Positions 9,869 to 18,837 are shown, counted from the stretch's first letter. The stretch: DNA of 64,000 nucleotides from Gemmatimonadaceae bacterium (GCA_019637445.1 JAHBVS010000001.1:1151586-1215585), one strand, 5' to 3'. Notes: generated by a model from the letters alone, not told the origin. Program-made: numbers and translations.

Positions 9869-10752
9869 CGCGCCGGGCCCTCGTCGGCCACGAACGCAAT
9901 CGCGTCGCCCGCAGGACTCAACGCCAATCGCGTGATGCCCCGGGCACCATACGCCGCGAGGTCCGCAAGCACGTCCCATCGATCATCCACGCGCAGGTAC
10001 AGCCGCGAGCCCGCCGACGCGATCAGCGCGCCGTCCTTGGTCCACACGTGGTACTCACCACCCTGCGGCACCGGAAAGAGACGACGCACGGCAGCCGTGC
10101 GCACGTCCACCTCGTGGATCACCGCGGAGTCCCGGTACGCCATCACGAAGGTGAAGGCTTCGCGCCCCGGCACCCGCGCGAAGGCGCGGCCGATGCCGCG
10201 CGCCAAGGTGTCCACGCGCTCGGTTTGTGGATTGGCCAGCACCAACGCGTTCGGATTCCCCAACACAAATGCGCCGATGTTCGAGCCACCCACCCACACG
10301 TGATAGCCCACCGGCTCCAACCCGGGCAGGATCACCCGCTCGGCGCTGCCGTCCGGCCCGAAGGCCCAGAGCCGCTGCGTCGAGTCGGGTAGTTCCACCC
10401 GAATCACGCTCACACCGCGGCCATCGGGCATCAGCGTGGCCGAGTACTCGCTCTGCGGCGTGCGCGTGAACGGCGTCGCCGCCGATCCGTCCAGCGCTAC
10501 GCGCCAGATGTCCGACGGGCCGTCATCGCGAATGGATGTGAACAGCACCGCCTTCCCGTCCGCCGTGAATGCCGGCTGGTTGTCGTAGCCGGGGCGCTTG
10601 GTCAGGTTGACCGGCCGCCCGACGCTGAGCGTGTTGTTGCTGCCGCTGAGCGAGACCACCCAAACGTCGGTGCCGCCCTGCGCCGTCGCGGCGGACGTCA
10701 CGAGGGAAAGCGAGCCGAGCATTCCTGCGAGCACCGTCCGACTCCGACGCAT
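9865..10752 (-). CDS. Secreted TolB-like beta-propeller protein
   Basis: A 295-residue protein with a signal peptide (RRSRTVLAGMLGSLSLVTSA, then ATAQG) and WD40-like/PD40 repeats such as YDNQPAFTADGKAVLFTSIR and SDIWRVALDGSA, the pattern of TolB-type propellers. It is probably periplasmic. The repeats end in LALSPAGDAIAFVADEG. I set the start at 10752 because it begins the signal peptide; upstream in-frame sequence is not peptide-like. It follows fahA by 61 nt. No enzymatic motif seen; a link to tyrosine catabolism is unlikely. Confidence 0.75.
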   Translation of the reverse strand: MRRSRTVLAGMLGSLSLVTSAATAQGGTDVWVVSLSGSNNTLSVGRPVNLTKRPGYDNQPAFTADGKAVLFTSIRDDGPSDIWRVALDGSAATPFTRTPQSEYSATLMPDGRGVSVIRVELPDSTQRLWAFGPDGSAERVILPGLEPVGYHVWVGGSNIGAFVLGNPNALVLANPQTERVDTLARGIGRAFARVPGREAFTFVMAYRDSAVIHEVDVRTAAVRRLFPVPQGGEYHVWTKDGALIASAGSRLYLRVDDRWDVLADLAAYGARGITRLALSPAGDAIAFVADEGPAR

Positions 10753-10813
10753 TCCGCGCTCCCTGTTCAAGGTCTTCGCCACCCGCGCTGCGTGCCGCCC
10801 TGGGCCGCAGCGC

Positions 10814-12133
10814 TCACTCCGCGGCCAACACCGTCCCGCGGCAACTACCAAACCCGATTCTGGCGGCCCCCGCGCGTTCGCACCAGCCCTTGAGGATCAC
10901 CTCGTCGCCGTCCTGCAGGAACGTACGGGTCTCTCCGCCGGGCAGGGCAACGGGCTCGGTCCCGCGCCAAGCCAACTCGAGCATGCTGCCGCGCGAGTCC
11001 TTCGTCGCGCCGGAGACCGTCCCGCTCGCGATGAGATCGCCCGCGCGGAGGTTGCAGCCGTTGCTCGCGTGGTGCGTGAGCATCTGCGCCATCGTCCAGT
11101 ACATCCGTGTGAAGTCGCCGCGGCTCAACCGCACGGCCGGCGCGCCGGCCTCGCGCATCGTCGCCGTACGCAGCCACACCTCGAGCGTCAGCCCAAAGCC
11201 GCCGGCCGCCGCGTCTTGCGCATCCACGAGGTACGGCAGCGGCGTGGGTTCGTCGGCGCCACGCGCACGCGCCGGCACACGGTACGGCGCCAGCGCATCC
11301 ATCGTCACCACCCACGGCGAGATCGTCGTCGCGAAGTTCTTGGCGAGGAACGGGCCCAGCGGCTGGTACTCCCAGGCCTGCACATCGCGCGCCGACCAAT
11401 CGTTCACCAACACCAACCCGGCCAGACGCTGCTCCGCCTCCGAGAGCGGCACGGGATACCCCATCGCATTCTCTCCCGCGATGAAGGCCCCCACCTCGAG
11501 CTCGTAGTCGAGCCGCGCCGAGGCACCCCAGACCGGCGGCCCCTCAGGCTTCGGTGAGGTTTGGCCAAAGGGACGACGCACCGACGTGCCGCTCACAACG
11601 ATTGACGAGGCCCGCCCGTGATAGCCGATCGGCACGTGTCGATAGTTCGGCAGCAGCGGATTGTCCGGCCGGAACATCGAGCCGACGTTCGTGGCGTGGT
11701 CGATGCTCGCATAGAAGTCCGTGTAGTCGCCGATTGCCGCGGGCATCGCCATCGTAACATCGGTCATCGCCACGGTCAGGTCGGCAATCGCCGCGGCGCG
11801 CTTCCCCTCCGGCGTGTCGGCCCGCAGCGTGGCCTGCACACGCTCGCGCAACGCCCGCAGCCCACCGCGTCCCGTTGCGAACAGCGCATTGAGCGTCTCG
11901 CCCGCACAGGCGTCCACGATGTCCGCGTGCAGTCCATCGAGAAATCCGTGCTCGCCAGCGCGCCGCAGGTCCAGCACTCGATCCCCGATCGCCACGCCAA
12001 GCCGCGCCGCCGCGCCTTCGCCGATCCGGAACGCACCGAGCGGGAGGTTCTGAATCGGAAAGTCACTGCCCTCGGCCTGGGCCGACTCAACCCAGGAGCG
12101 CAGTGCTGGATCGTGCGTGCCGTCGAGCGTCAT
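10814..12133 (-). CDS. fahA: Fumarylacetoacetase
   Basis: A 439-residue enzyme that cleaves fumarylacetoacetate to fumarate and acetoacetate, the last step of tyrosine/homogentisate catabolism. The family stretch YTDFYASIDHATNVGSMFRP is followed by LLPNYRHVPIGYHGRASSIV and SVRRPFGQ. The metal-binding LDYELEVGAFI and the C-terminal GTVSGATKDSRGSMLEL are all present. Length matches the full-length eukaryote-type FAH. The ATG overlaps the upstream stop in ATGA. No homogentisate dioxygenase or maleylacetoacetate isomerase is in the window. Confidence 0.95.
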   Translation of the reverse strand: MTLDGTHDPALRSWVESAQAEGSDFPIQNLPLGAFRIGEGAAARLGVAIGDRVLDLRRAGEHGFLDGLHADIVDACAGETLNALFATGRGGLRALRERVQATLRADTPEGKRAAAIADLTVAMTDVTMAMPAAIGDYTDFYASIDHATNVGSMFRPDNPLLPNYRHVPIGYHGRASSIVVSGTSVRRPFGQTSPKPEGPPVWGASARLDYELEVGAFIAGENAMGYPVPLSEAEQRLAGLVLVNDWSARDVQAWEYQPLGPFLAKNFATTISPWVVTMDALAPYRVPARARGADEPTPLPYLVDAQDAAAGGFGLTLEVWLRTATMREAGAPAVRLSRGDFTRMYWTMAQMLTHHASNGCNLRAGDLIASGTVSGATKDSRGSMLELAWRGTEPVALPGGETRTFLQDGDEVILKGWCERAGAARIGFGSCRGTVLAAE

Positions 12134-13020
12134 CGAGAAAACGGAAGAAGGGAGAGTGCGTCGAGATCCTGCACCGGCTCGTCAAAGGAGCAGGACCCAA
12201 ACGAGCCGGCAAAGACCTCTCGCGCCGCTGCAATCTGCTCGGCGTCGAGCGTTAGCCCGCGCCACATCAACGCCGACTCCGTGGCGATGAACGCCGACGG
12301 ATCGCGCTCCTGCAGCAGCGGCAACACCGTCGCCGGATCGTTGCCGGCGTGGAGCAGCGCTGCCGCCAGAAAGATGTTGAGGTAGCCGTACATCGTGCCA
12401 CGCACCGCATCGGCGGCGTAGGTAAGTGGATACTCCCCGCGCAGCGGGTGATGCAGGCCGGCCGTCGCCTTGAACGGAACGCCGTGCCGCACGCAAGCGG
12501 CGAGGAATCGCATCACCTGCTCGGGCGATGGGAACGCGTCGGGCGTTACACCGCCGGTCCGGATCTTGGCCCGCAATCCGCGCTCGGCCAACTGCCGGAT
12601 CAGCGGCTCAGGATCGGCGTCGACCGGCAACTCGACATAGACCGCGCGCTGGGGACGGTACGCGGCGGCGAGCGCCGCGATGCCCGCCGACGAATCGGCC
12701 TTTGCCTCAACGCTGTCCACCACGAATCGGCCAGCCTGCGCAGCGTCGAACGCCGTCAGCGTCTCGGCGTCACTTGCTGCCGCCAGCACGGCCAGCGGCC
12801 ACGGCATGATGTCCGTGGCCGCACGAACCGTCGTCGCCGACGACGCGAACTCGTTCAGCCGCGCCGCCGGCACCACAAAGCGTGCAAGCATCGGGCGCGC
12901 CGCACTCGTGCGATAGCGCGCGTAGTTCGCCACCGCCTCGGACATCGGCAACGCCGCCGGCGGGAACAAGCCCGCGTAGTCAACCAAGCCGGTCAGCAGC
13001 TGCCGCATTGCGCCGCTCAC
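12130..13020 (-). CDS. Conserved protein of unknown function upstream of fahA
   Basis: A 296-residue soluble protein starting (V)SGAMRQLLTG and LVDYAGLFPPAALPMSEAV, a distinctive opening I associate with an uncharacterised family. The rest is Ala-rich alternating alpha/beta (RAKIRTGGVTPDAFPS, VPFKATAGLHHPL), which suggests a barrel-like fold. The KATAG Lys and paired His might form an active site; that is a guess. The GTG at 13020 overlaps the upstream stop as GTGA; an ATG at 13008 is the alternative. It is translationally coupled to fahA at the other end, so a role near aromatic amino acid breakdown is possible. Confidence 0.65.
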   Translation of the reverse strand: MSGAMRQLLTGLVDYAGLFPPAALPMSEAVANYARYRTSAARPMLARFVVPAARLNEFASSATTVRAATDIMPWPLAVLAAASDAETLTAFDAAQAGRFVVDSVEAKADSSAGIAALAAAYRPQRAVYVELPVDADPEPLIRQLAERGLRAKIRTGGVTPDAFPSPEQVMRFLAACVRHGVPFKATAGLHHPLRGEYPLTYAADAVRGTMYGYLNIFLAAALLHAGNDPATVLPLLQERDPSAFIATESALMWRGLTLDAEQIAAAREVFAGSFGSCSFDEPVQDLDALSLLPFSR

Positions 13021-13994
13021 GCCGCACCCCCGCGGATCGTGATGGTCCAACGCCGCGGCTCGCCGGGCACCAACCAGGTGATGGACTGCCAGTCGCCCAA
13101 CGCCTGCGCATAGGTATCCGGCGCGCCCAGCGAGAATGCCAAAGTCAGCGCTGGCACGCCACGCCGTCGCAATCCGCCGCGCCGCGCGCGCCCCAGACCC
13201 GGACGGTCCACGTGCACACCCACGAACGGAACGCCAGCGCCGTCGGTCGCAATCGAGAGTCTCGAGTCGTCCTCGATCACCTGGAACTGCGAGCGGGCCG
13301 AGCTCGTCGCGACCCAGGCCTGCAGGCGCGCCGAGCGCGGAAGGCTCGCCGGAACGGAGAGGTCACGTGCCTTCTCGTCAACCGTCAGCTGCGGCCAGCG
13401 GGTGGGTCGGTCGGCGCGCTCCGAGGGGATCGCGCAACCCTCCGCCTGCGACACCCGCATCCGCGCCGTGTCAGGCAGGCGCAGCCGCGTGTCCGACGTC
13501 AGCGGCAAGGACAGCCACAGGCTCCAGAGGAAGGGCAGTCGATCGCGTCCTGTCGCGCGCGCCTCGTAGCGCGCTTCGACAGCACCGTCCGGACGCACAA
13601 GCAAGGTGCGCGAGAGCATCCACGGCGCACGGGCCCCAAGCCAGGTGCTGGTGAGCTTGTGCCCCTCGTCGTCGGTGGCGAGCGCGAGTTCGGGCATCCG
13701 CGAACGTAGTTCGCCGCCCGGCTTGAACTGCTGGCCACCGATGCCCTTCACCCAGCTCGGCACCGTGCCGCCGCCGGCCACCGGAGCGCACTCGATCCAG
13801 CCAAAGTCCGAGGTCGGGTGCACGCCCTGCGCGCGCGCCGCAGCGCGCGCAACCGACGGCTGCAGCAACCACTCCCGACCGAACAGATGCAATGACCGCA
13901 CCAAGACGCCGTCCGTGGGCACCACCTCCACGCGCGAGTCCCCGCCCTCAAGCGCGATGTAGCCCGGCTCCACCTGGGTCGCCGTGCTCACCAC
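13017..13994 (-). CDS. Galactose-mutarotase-like/DUF4380-type protein
   Basis: A 325-residue beta-rich protein. The N-terminal SRVEVVPTDGVLVRSLHLFG, the segment SDFGWIECAP and the later PFLWSLWLSLPL resemble the beta-sandwich of aldose-1-epimerase-like proteins, though the usual catalytic His pair is not obvious. No signal peptide. It starts 4 nt after the ispH stop and overlaps the next gene. The family call is tentative and no substrate is proposed. Confidence 0.5.
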   Translation of the reverse strand: MVSTATQVEPGYIALEGGDSRVEVVPTDGVLVRSLHLFGREWLLQPSVARAAARAQGVHPTSDFGWIECAPVAGGGTVPSWVKGIGGQQFKPGGELRSRMPELALATDDEGHKLTSTWLGARAPWMLSRTLLVRPDGAVEARYEARATGRDRLPFLWSLWLSLPLTSDTRLRLPDTARMRVSQAEGCAIPSERADRPTRWPQLTVDEKARDLSVPASLPRSARLQAWVATSSARSQFQVIEDDSRLSIATDGAGVPFVGVHVDRPGLGRARRGGLRRRGVPALTLAFSLGAPDTYAQALGDWQSITWLVPGEPRRWTITIRGGAA

Positions 13995-13998
13995 CGCC

Positions 13999-15216
13999 TC
14001 AGACGATCGTCGACGGATCCACGCCGCGCGTCAGAAGCACGCGCGCCACGGTCTCCCCGATCTTGTTGTTCGGCGTGCTCGCGCCGGCGGTCAGTCCCAC
14101 GCGCAGCGCGCCGGTCGCCGGCAGCCAGCTCGACTCCGCCACCTCCTGGCCCGACACCAAGTCACGGTGGCGGATACCGCCCGTGGACGGATCTAGACAG
14201 ACTGCATCCTCGATGTGGTACGTGCGCACTTTCTCCGAGCACAGCGCGGCCAGCGAGATGGTATTGCTCGAGTTGTAGCCGCCCACCACCAACATCACGT
14301 CCAGCGGCTCGGTGAGCAGCGCGTTCACGGCGTCCTGCCGATCCTGCGTCGCGCTACAGATCGTATCGAACGTGCGGAAGTGCGTCGCCCGATGCTCCGC
14401 GCCGAACACGCGCTCCATCGTCGCGCCAACCGCCTCGCCGATGGCCAACGACTCGCGCGCCAACATCGTCGTCTGGTTCGCCACGCCGATCCGCTTGAGG
14501 TGCAGGTCCGGATCGAAGTGCGGACTCGCCGCGTGCGCATACTTGGCGACAAAGGCCTCGCGCCCACCCTCGAACGTGCCGGCGATGTACGCCATCACGT
14601 CCTCGGCCTCGCACATATTCCGCACCACGAGATACGTCCCGCCGTCGTACTTCTCCACCTGCGACGCCGTCGCCCGCGTCTCCTCGTGGTAATACTTGCC
14701 GTGGATCAGCGCCGTGAACCCGTCCTTGGCGTAGGCCTCCACGCGCTTCCACACGTTGAGCACCGAGCCGCAGGTGGTGTCCACCATCACGCAGCCGTTC
14801 TCGCGCAGCGTCTCGAAGTCGTGGATGGTGACGCCGAAGGCCGGCAGGATCACCACGTCGGCCGGTTCCACTCCGGTGTAGTCAAAGCCCTTGTCGCTCG
14901 GCGCGAGGAAATGGATGCCCATCTCCTTGAGCTTGGCGTTCACGTGCGGGTTGTGGATGATCTCGCCCGCCAGGAAAATGCGCTTGTCGGGGAACTTGGC
15001 CCGCGTCTGGTAGGCGTACTCCACGGCGCGCTCCACACCGTAGCAGAACCCGAACTCCTTGGCCAGACGGACGGTGATGTCGCCGGCCACGAGCGTGTGC
15101 TCGCGGGCCAGCAACAGGTCCACGAGCTGTCCGTCATAGTCGGCCGTGAGGGTGTCCTGCACCTCGGCCTTGAGCCCGAATCCCTTCCGGTAGTAGGTGG
15201 AGTCGCTCGCCATCAT
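13999..15216 (-). CDS. ispH: 4-hydroxy-3-methylbut-2-enyl diphosphate reductase
   Basis: A 405-residue [4Fe-4S] enzyme making IPP and DMAPP, the last step of the MEP isoprenoid pathway. The three cluster cysteines are visible in EFGFCYGVERAV (C58), VDTTCGSV and FDTICSATQDRQ. HNPHVN and the Glu of HEETRA also fit the family. It is longer than E. coli IspH (about 316) because of an N-terminal extension of some 45 residues, as in cyanobacterial and plant-type IspH. Starts at ATGATG (15216 or 15213). A TATCTT box ends only 3 nt upstream, so the mRNA may be leaderless. First gene of the overlapping leftward run. Confidence 0.93.
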   Translation of the reverse strand: MMASDSTYYRKGFGLKAEVQDTLTADYDGQLVDLLLAREHTLVAGDITVRLAKEFGFCYGVERAVEYAYQTRAKFPDKRIFLAGEIIHNPHVNAKLKEMGIHFLAPSDKGFDYTGVEPADVVILPAFGVTIHDFETLRENGCVMVDTTCGSVLNVWKRVEAYAKDGFTALIHGKYYHEETRATASQVEKYDGGTYLVVRNMCEAEDVMAYIAGTFEGGREAFVAKYAHAASPHFDPDLHLKRIGVANQTTMLARESLAIGEAVGATMERVFGAEHRATHFRTFDTICSATQDRQDAVNALLTEPLDVMLVVGGYNSSNTISLAALCSEKVRTYHIEDAVCLDPSTGGIRHRDLVSGQEVAESSWLPATGALRVGLTAGASTPNNKIGETVARVLLTRGVDPSTIV

Positions 15217-15219
15217 CGA

Positions 15220-15225
15220 AAGATA
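15220..15225 (-). promoter_or_regulatory. Candidate -10 box TATCTT for ispH
   Basis: On the minus strand TATCTT is followed by TCG and then ATGATG. A start site 6-7 nt after the box would fall on the start codons, giving a leaderless or near-leaderless transcript. Inferred. Confidence 0.35.
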
Positions 15226-15321
15226 AACCCCCTCGGGGACCCCTGCCCCCGTCGTGGACGCCGCCCGCTCCACCCCCGACGCGACGGCCTGCCCGTGCTC
15301 GCGCCCCGCCTCGCCCGACCG

Positions 15322-15327
15322 TACTAT
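15322..15327 (+). promoter_or_regulatory. Candidate -10 box TACTAT for sthA
   Basis: TACTAT ends 8 nt before the sthA ATG with no Shine-Dalgarno sequence between, again suggesting a very short or absent leader. Inferred. Confidence 0.3.
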
Positions 15328-15335
15328 TTGCGCGT

Positions 15336-16814
15336 ATGGGCGAGCACTACGACCTCTGCGTCATCGGGAGTGGCCCGGCGGGCGAGAAGGGCGCCGCCCA
15401 GGCCGCCTACTTCGGCAAGTCCGTCTGCGTCATTGAACGCGCGCCGAAGCCTGGCGGTGCCGCCGTCAACACCGGCACCATCCCCTCCAAGACGCTCCGC
15501 GAAACCGCGCTCTACCTGAGCGGCGTGCGCCAGCGTGGACTCTACGGCGTGGACCTGCGCGTAAAGTCCGATATCACCATCGGCGACTTCATGCACCGCG
15601 AACGCGCCGTGGTCGAGACGATGTGGAATCACATCGAGCACAACTTCGAACGCCACGCCATCACCACCGTGCAGGGCGCGGCGCGCTTCAGCGACCCCCA
15701 GACCGTCGTCGTCGAACGCTACAAGCAGGAGCCGCGGGAGATCACGGCCGATGTGTTCCTGCTCGCCACCGGGTCGCGTCCCTCCCATCCGCCGGAGATC
15801 CCCTTCGACGGCCAGGTCGTGGTGGACAGCGACGACGTGCTCACCCTCACGTCCATCCCGCGCCGCGTCGTGGTCATCGGCGGAGGAGTCATCGGCTGCG
15901 AATACGCCGGCATCTTCGGCGCGCTCGGTGTCCGCGTCACGCTCGTCAACAGCCGCGAACGCCTGCTGATGCAACTCGATTCCGACCTTTCGGAATCGCT
16001 GCGTGCCGAGATGACCCGCCGGCTCGGCGTGCAGGTGGTGCTCAACGCCGCGGTCGAACAGGTCACGGTCGAGGGCGACGTCGCCAGCGTCAAGCTGAGC
16101 GACGGCCGGCAGCTCAATGCCGACTGCGTGCTCTACTGCGCCGGCCGCGAGGGGAACTCCGACGCGCTGAACCTAGAGGCCGCAGGCGTCGCCGTGAACA
16201 AGCGCGGCTTCGTCACGGTCGACGAGCACTATCGCAGCAGCGTGCCGCACATCTTTGCCGCCGGCGACCTCGTGGGCTTCCCCGCCCTCGCCTCCACGGC
16301 GATGGAACAGGCCCGCGTCGCGATGTGCCACGCCTTCGACCTCAAGTACAAGTCGTCGATGTCCACCGTGCTGCCCTACGGCGTGTGGACGGTGCCGGAG
16401 ATCGCGACGGTTGGGATCGGCGAGGACGAGGCCCGTGCCAAGGGCCTGCCCGTCGAGATCGGCAAGGCCTCGCTGCGCTACAACCCGCGCGGCCAGATCA
16501 TCGGCGAGACCGAAGGCTTCATCAAGCTCATCTTCCGCGCCGACAATCGACAGCTGCTCGGCGCCAGCGTGTTTGGCGAAAGCGCCTGCGAGCTCATCCA
16601 CCTGCCTGCGGCCGTACTGCACTTCGAGGGCACGCTGGACTATTTCATCGACGGCGTATTCAACTTCCCGACGCTGGCTGACAGCTTCAAGTACGCGGCC
16701 TACGACGGCCTGCAGCGCCTGCAACGGCGCATCAGCAAGGCGATGGAGGCACGCAGCCGCTCGGCGACTCCGTTGATGGCGGGTCCGATTACGAACCGAC
16801 CAGGAACGGCGTAA
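15336..16814 (+). CDS. sthA: Soluble pyridine nucleotide transhydrogenase
   Basis: A 492-residue FAD protein of the disulfide-reductase superfamily that interconverts NADPH and NADH. It has the N-terminal FAD motif (VIGSGPAGEKGA), the NAD(P) motif VVIGGGVIGCEYAGIFGALG, and the C-terminal dimerisation domain (YGVWTVPEIATVGIGEDEAR; LIHLPAAVLHFEGTLDYFID). Where lipoamide dehydrogenase has two redox cysteines this protein reads GGAAVNTGTIPSKTLRE, with the pair replaced (Ala/Thr), which is diagnostic for SthA. Its 3' end overlaps the convergent thioesterase gene by 26 nt. Confidence 0.95.
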   Translation: MGEHYDLCVIGSGPAGEKGAAQAAYFGKSVCVIERAPKPGGAAVNTGTIPSKTLRETALYLSGVRQRGLYGVDLRVKSDITIGDFMHRERAVVETMWNHIEHNFERHAITTVQGAARFSDPQTVVVERYKQEPREITADVFLLATGSRPSHPPEIPFDGQVVVDSDDVLTLTSIPRRVVVIGGGVIGCEYAGIFGALGVRVTLVNSRERLLMQLDSDLSESLRAEMTRRLGVQVVLNAAVEQVTVEGDVASVKLSDGRQLNADCVLYCAGREGNSDALNLEAAGVAVNKRGFVTVDEHYRSSVPHIFAAGDLVGFPALASTAMEQARVAMCHAFDLKYKSSMSTVLPYGVWTVPEIATVGIGEDEARAKGLPVEIGKASLRYNPRGQIIGETEGFIKLIFRADNRQLLGASVFGESACELIHLPAAVLHFEGTLDYFIDGVFNFPTLADSFKYAAYDGLQRLQRRISKAMEARSRSATPLMAGPITNRPGTA

Positions 16815-17223
16815 GCGCCTCGCGCAGGAACTCGGGAATCGGCTGCTTCCGCAGCGTCGCCTTCTCGACGTTTACCACCGTCAGCGTGGCCGTCGCCCGC
16901 AGGGTCCGATCCGTCGCGCGGTACGCGGCGAACCGAAACGTCAGCGACGTCTGCCCGATCTTCGCGACGCCCACTTCGACGTCCAGCAGCTCGTCCATCT
17001 GCGCCGGCGACTGGAACTCCACCTGGAACGCCTTGCGCGGCAGCTGCACGCCGCGCTTCACGCGCAGTTCCTCGTACGGGAGGTTGGTCGCGCGCATCAT
17101 CTCGTGCTCGGCCGCCTCGAAGTACTTGAGGTACGCCCCGTACCAGATGATGCCCAGCGGGTCGCAGTCGCTCCATCGCACACGCTGCTGAATTCGAAAC
17201 GGCAACGGACTCTGTTCGGTCAC
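16789..17223 (-). CDS. Acyl-CoA thioesterase, 4HBT hot-dog fold
   Basis: A 144-residue protein. RVRWSDCDPLGIIWYGAYLK followed by YFEAAEHEMMR is the hot-dog thioesterase signature, with the Asp before Pro-Leu-Gly as the likely catalytic residue. This is the YbgC/FadM type. The GTG at 17223 gives the normal family length; longer upstream reading would cross the probable promoter of the divergent stress-protein gene. Substrate chain length cannot be told. Confidence 0.85.
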   Translation of the reverse strand: MTEQSPLPFRIQQRVRWSDCDPLGIIWYGAYLKYFEAAEHEMMRATNLPYEELRVKRGVQLPRKAFQVEFQSPAQMDELLDVEVGVAKIGQTSLTFRFAAYRATDRTLRATATLTVVNVEKATLRKQPIPEFLREALTPFLVGS

Positions 17224-17271
17224 GATTCGCCTGACAGGGGTTCGGGGAAGGACTGACGGTGTGCCGCGTGG

Positions 17272-17277
17272 TACAAT
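17272..17277 (+). promoter_or_regulatory. Extended -10 promoter TGGTACAAT
   Basis: TACAAT with an upstream TG (TGGTACAAT) lies 63 nt before the universal stress protein ATG. The sequence about 17-18 nt upstream (AAGGACT) is a poor -35, consistent with an extended -10 type. Confidence 0.45.
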
Positions 17278-17340
17278 GGTAGCATCCATTCAGGAGTCCG
17301 CCCTGCGGACCGTTGTGAACCGTTGAACCCGGAGGCCGCC

Positions 17341-18258
17341 ATGCTCCGCTCCATCCTGGTCCCTGTCGATGGGTCGCCGCTCGCCGAGCGCGCCCTGCCC
17401 GTCGCCCTCGATATCGCCCGCCGCGCCGGAGGTTCCGTCACCCTGCTCCGAGTGCACGTGCCGCTCGCCATCGTCGGCGCGACCGCCGAGGGCGTGTTCA
17501 CCCAAGACATGCTCGCCGCGGACGACGCCCTTCGTGAGCGTGCCAAGACCTATACCAGCGACCTCGCAGGCCGCCTCGGTGCCGAGTGGGGCGTACGCGT
17601 GGATGCGCGGGTGGAGGACGGATCGCCCGCCGGCCTCATCACCGAGGTCGCCGAGCAGGTGAACGCGAATCTTGTCGTGATGACCACGCACGGTGCGGGT
17701 GGCTTCGCTCCCGGCTGGCTCGGCTCCGTTGCCGATGCCGTGATCCGGCATTCGCATCGTCCCGTCTTGGCGATGCCGGAGAACGACGCGCACGCGCATC
17801 GTGCGTTCACGCCCAAGAGCGTGATGCTGCCGCTCGATGGCAGCGCGCGCGCCGACGGCATCATCCCCGCGGCCCGGGACCTCGCGCATCTCTTCGGTGC
17901 GACGATCGACCTCGTGCGGATGGTCGCACCGTATGTCCCGGGTGACGTGGCCAGTGCGCTGGCCGCCGACCGGCCCGATCCGTATGGCATCGACGCCGAG
18001 ACCGCCGCGGCGAAGGCCAGCCTGGACAACGTGGTGGCTGGCCTCAAGGAAGCGGGCGTGAAGGCGAAGGCCACCGTGCGCGTCGAGCTCTCACCCATCC
18101 ACGCGCTACTCACGCACATCAAGGAGTCGGATCCCGACTGCGTGGCCATCGCCACGCAGGGCCGCGGGCTCTCGCGGATCTTCGTCGGCTCGGTGGCCGA
18201 CAAGCTCATTCGCGGTGCGCAGCGGCCGGTGCTCGTGCTGCGGCCGATGAAGGACTAG
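17341..18258 (+). CDS. Universal stress protein, two tandem UspA domains
   Basis: A 305-residue cytoplasmic protein made of two Usp domains. Domain 1 runs from MLRSILVPVDGSPLAERALP to TTHGAGGFAPGWLGSVADAV (IRHSHRPVL). Domain 2 runs from SVMLPLDGSARADGIIPAAR to ATQGRGLSRIFVGSVADKLI (RGAQRPVL). The G-x2-G-x9-G-S/T nucleotide-binding pattern is clear in domain 2 (GRGLSRIFVGS) and close to normal in domain 1. The start is set at the ATG preceded by GGAGG 6 nt upstream. Monocistronic. Confidence 0.92.
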   Translation: MLRSILVPVDGSPLAERALPVALDIARRAGGSVTLLRVHVPLAIVGATAEGVFTQDMLAADDALRERAKTYTSDLAGRLGAEWGVRVDARVEDGSPAGLITEVAEQVNANLVVMTTHGAGGFAPGWLGSVADAVIRHSHRPVLAMPENDAHAHRAFTPKSVMLPLDGSARADGIIPAARDLAHLFGATIDLVRMVAPYVPGDVASALAADRPDPYGIDAETAAAKASLDNVVAGLKEAGVKAKATVRVELSPIHALLTHIKESDPDCVAIATQGRGLSRIFVGSVADKLIRGAQRPVLVLRPMKD

Positions 18259-18262
18259 CCGG

Positions 18263-18802
18263 CTATCGCGCGTACAGCGCTGGCGTCACGAACGGCGCCA
18301 GCGCATAGGTCACGAGCACCTCGTAGGCCGCCTGGCGGTCTATCCGCCCTGCCGTGAGGATCCCCACGGCACCCTTGCCGTGCTTGGTCCCGCGCTCGGC
18401 GACCAAACGGTCCATCGCGTGCCCGAGTTCCTCGCCCTCGCGGATCATGCGCGCCACGGCATCGGGCAGCGGCATCGCCAACGAGCCCCCGACGCCTTCG
18501 CGCCCATCGCGGTGCACGACCACGCACCAGGCGCAGGTTCGCATCCCGCCGCGGCCGTCCACGACGCCTCCCTCGAGTCCCACACCGAGGTCGGCGTCCG
18601 CGGCCTCTCGCGCCCGGCGCGCCCGCTCGCGCGCGCCGGCAATCGTCTGTTCGTCGCCGAACGGTTGGTCGGGCACGCCGCTCGGTACGGGCCGCGCCTC
18701 GGCGGATGCTCCAGGCGCCGCCCAGGCCAGCACGGCTTGCGTGGCCGCCACCTTCACGGGGTTCGCGGACCCCACCGCCACGCGTGCAATGTCGGAGATC
18801 AT
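18263..18802 (-). CDS. Inosine/xanthosine triphosphatase (YjjX/DUF84 family)
   Basis: A 179-residue house-cleaning NTPase that hydrolyses non-canonical purine NTPs. The N-terminal VAVGSANPVKVAATQAVL carries the S-x-N-P-x-K nucleotide-binding motif. PSGVPDQPFGDEQTIAGARE and DLGVGLEGGV are conserved family elements, and KHGKGAVGILT closes the site. Its stop lies 5 nt from the convergent stress-protein stop. Divergent from the CGNR gene. Confidence 0.9.
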   Translation of the reverse strand: MISDIARVAVGSANPVKVAATQAVLAWAAPGASAEARPVPSGVPDQPFGDEQTIAGARERARRAREAADADLGVGLEGGVVDGRGGMRTCAWCVVVHRDGREGVGGSLAMPLPDAVARMIREGEELGHAMDRLVAERGTKHGKGAVGILTAGRIDRQAAYEVLVTYALAPFVTPALYAR

Positions 18803-18825
18803 CAGCCGAAGATATCGCCGCGCGC

Positions 18826-18831
18826 TATCTT
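18826..18831 (+). promoter_or_regulatory. Candidate -10 box TATCTT for the CGNR gene
   Basis: TATCTT ends 6 nt before the ATG at 18838, spacing that would place transcription start on the start codon. The same box and spacing class appears before ispH. Inferred. Confidence 0.35.
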
Positions 18832-18837
18832 CGCGGC

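Noticed and set aside
17228..17280. tRNA-like look of GTGGTACAATGGTAGCATC
   Set aside because: It resembles a D-arm word (GGTAGC) but no acceptor stem, anticodon arm or T-arm can be built around it; it reads better as a promoter -10 region.
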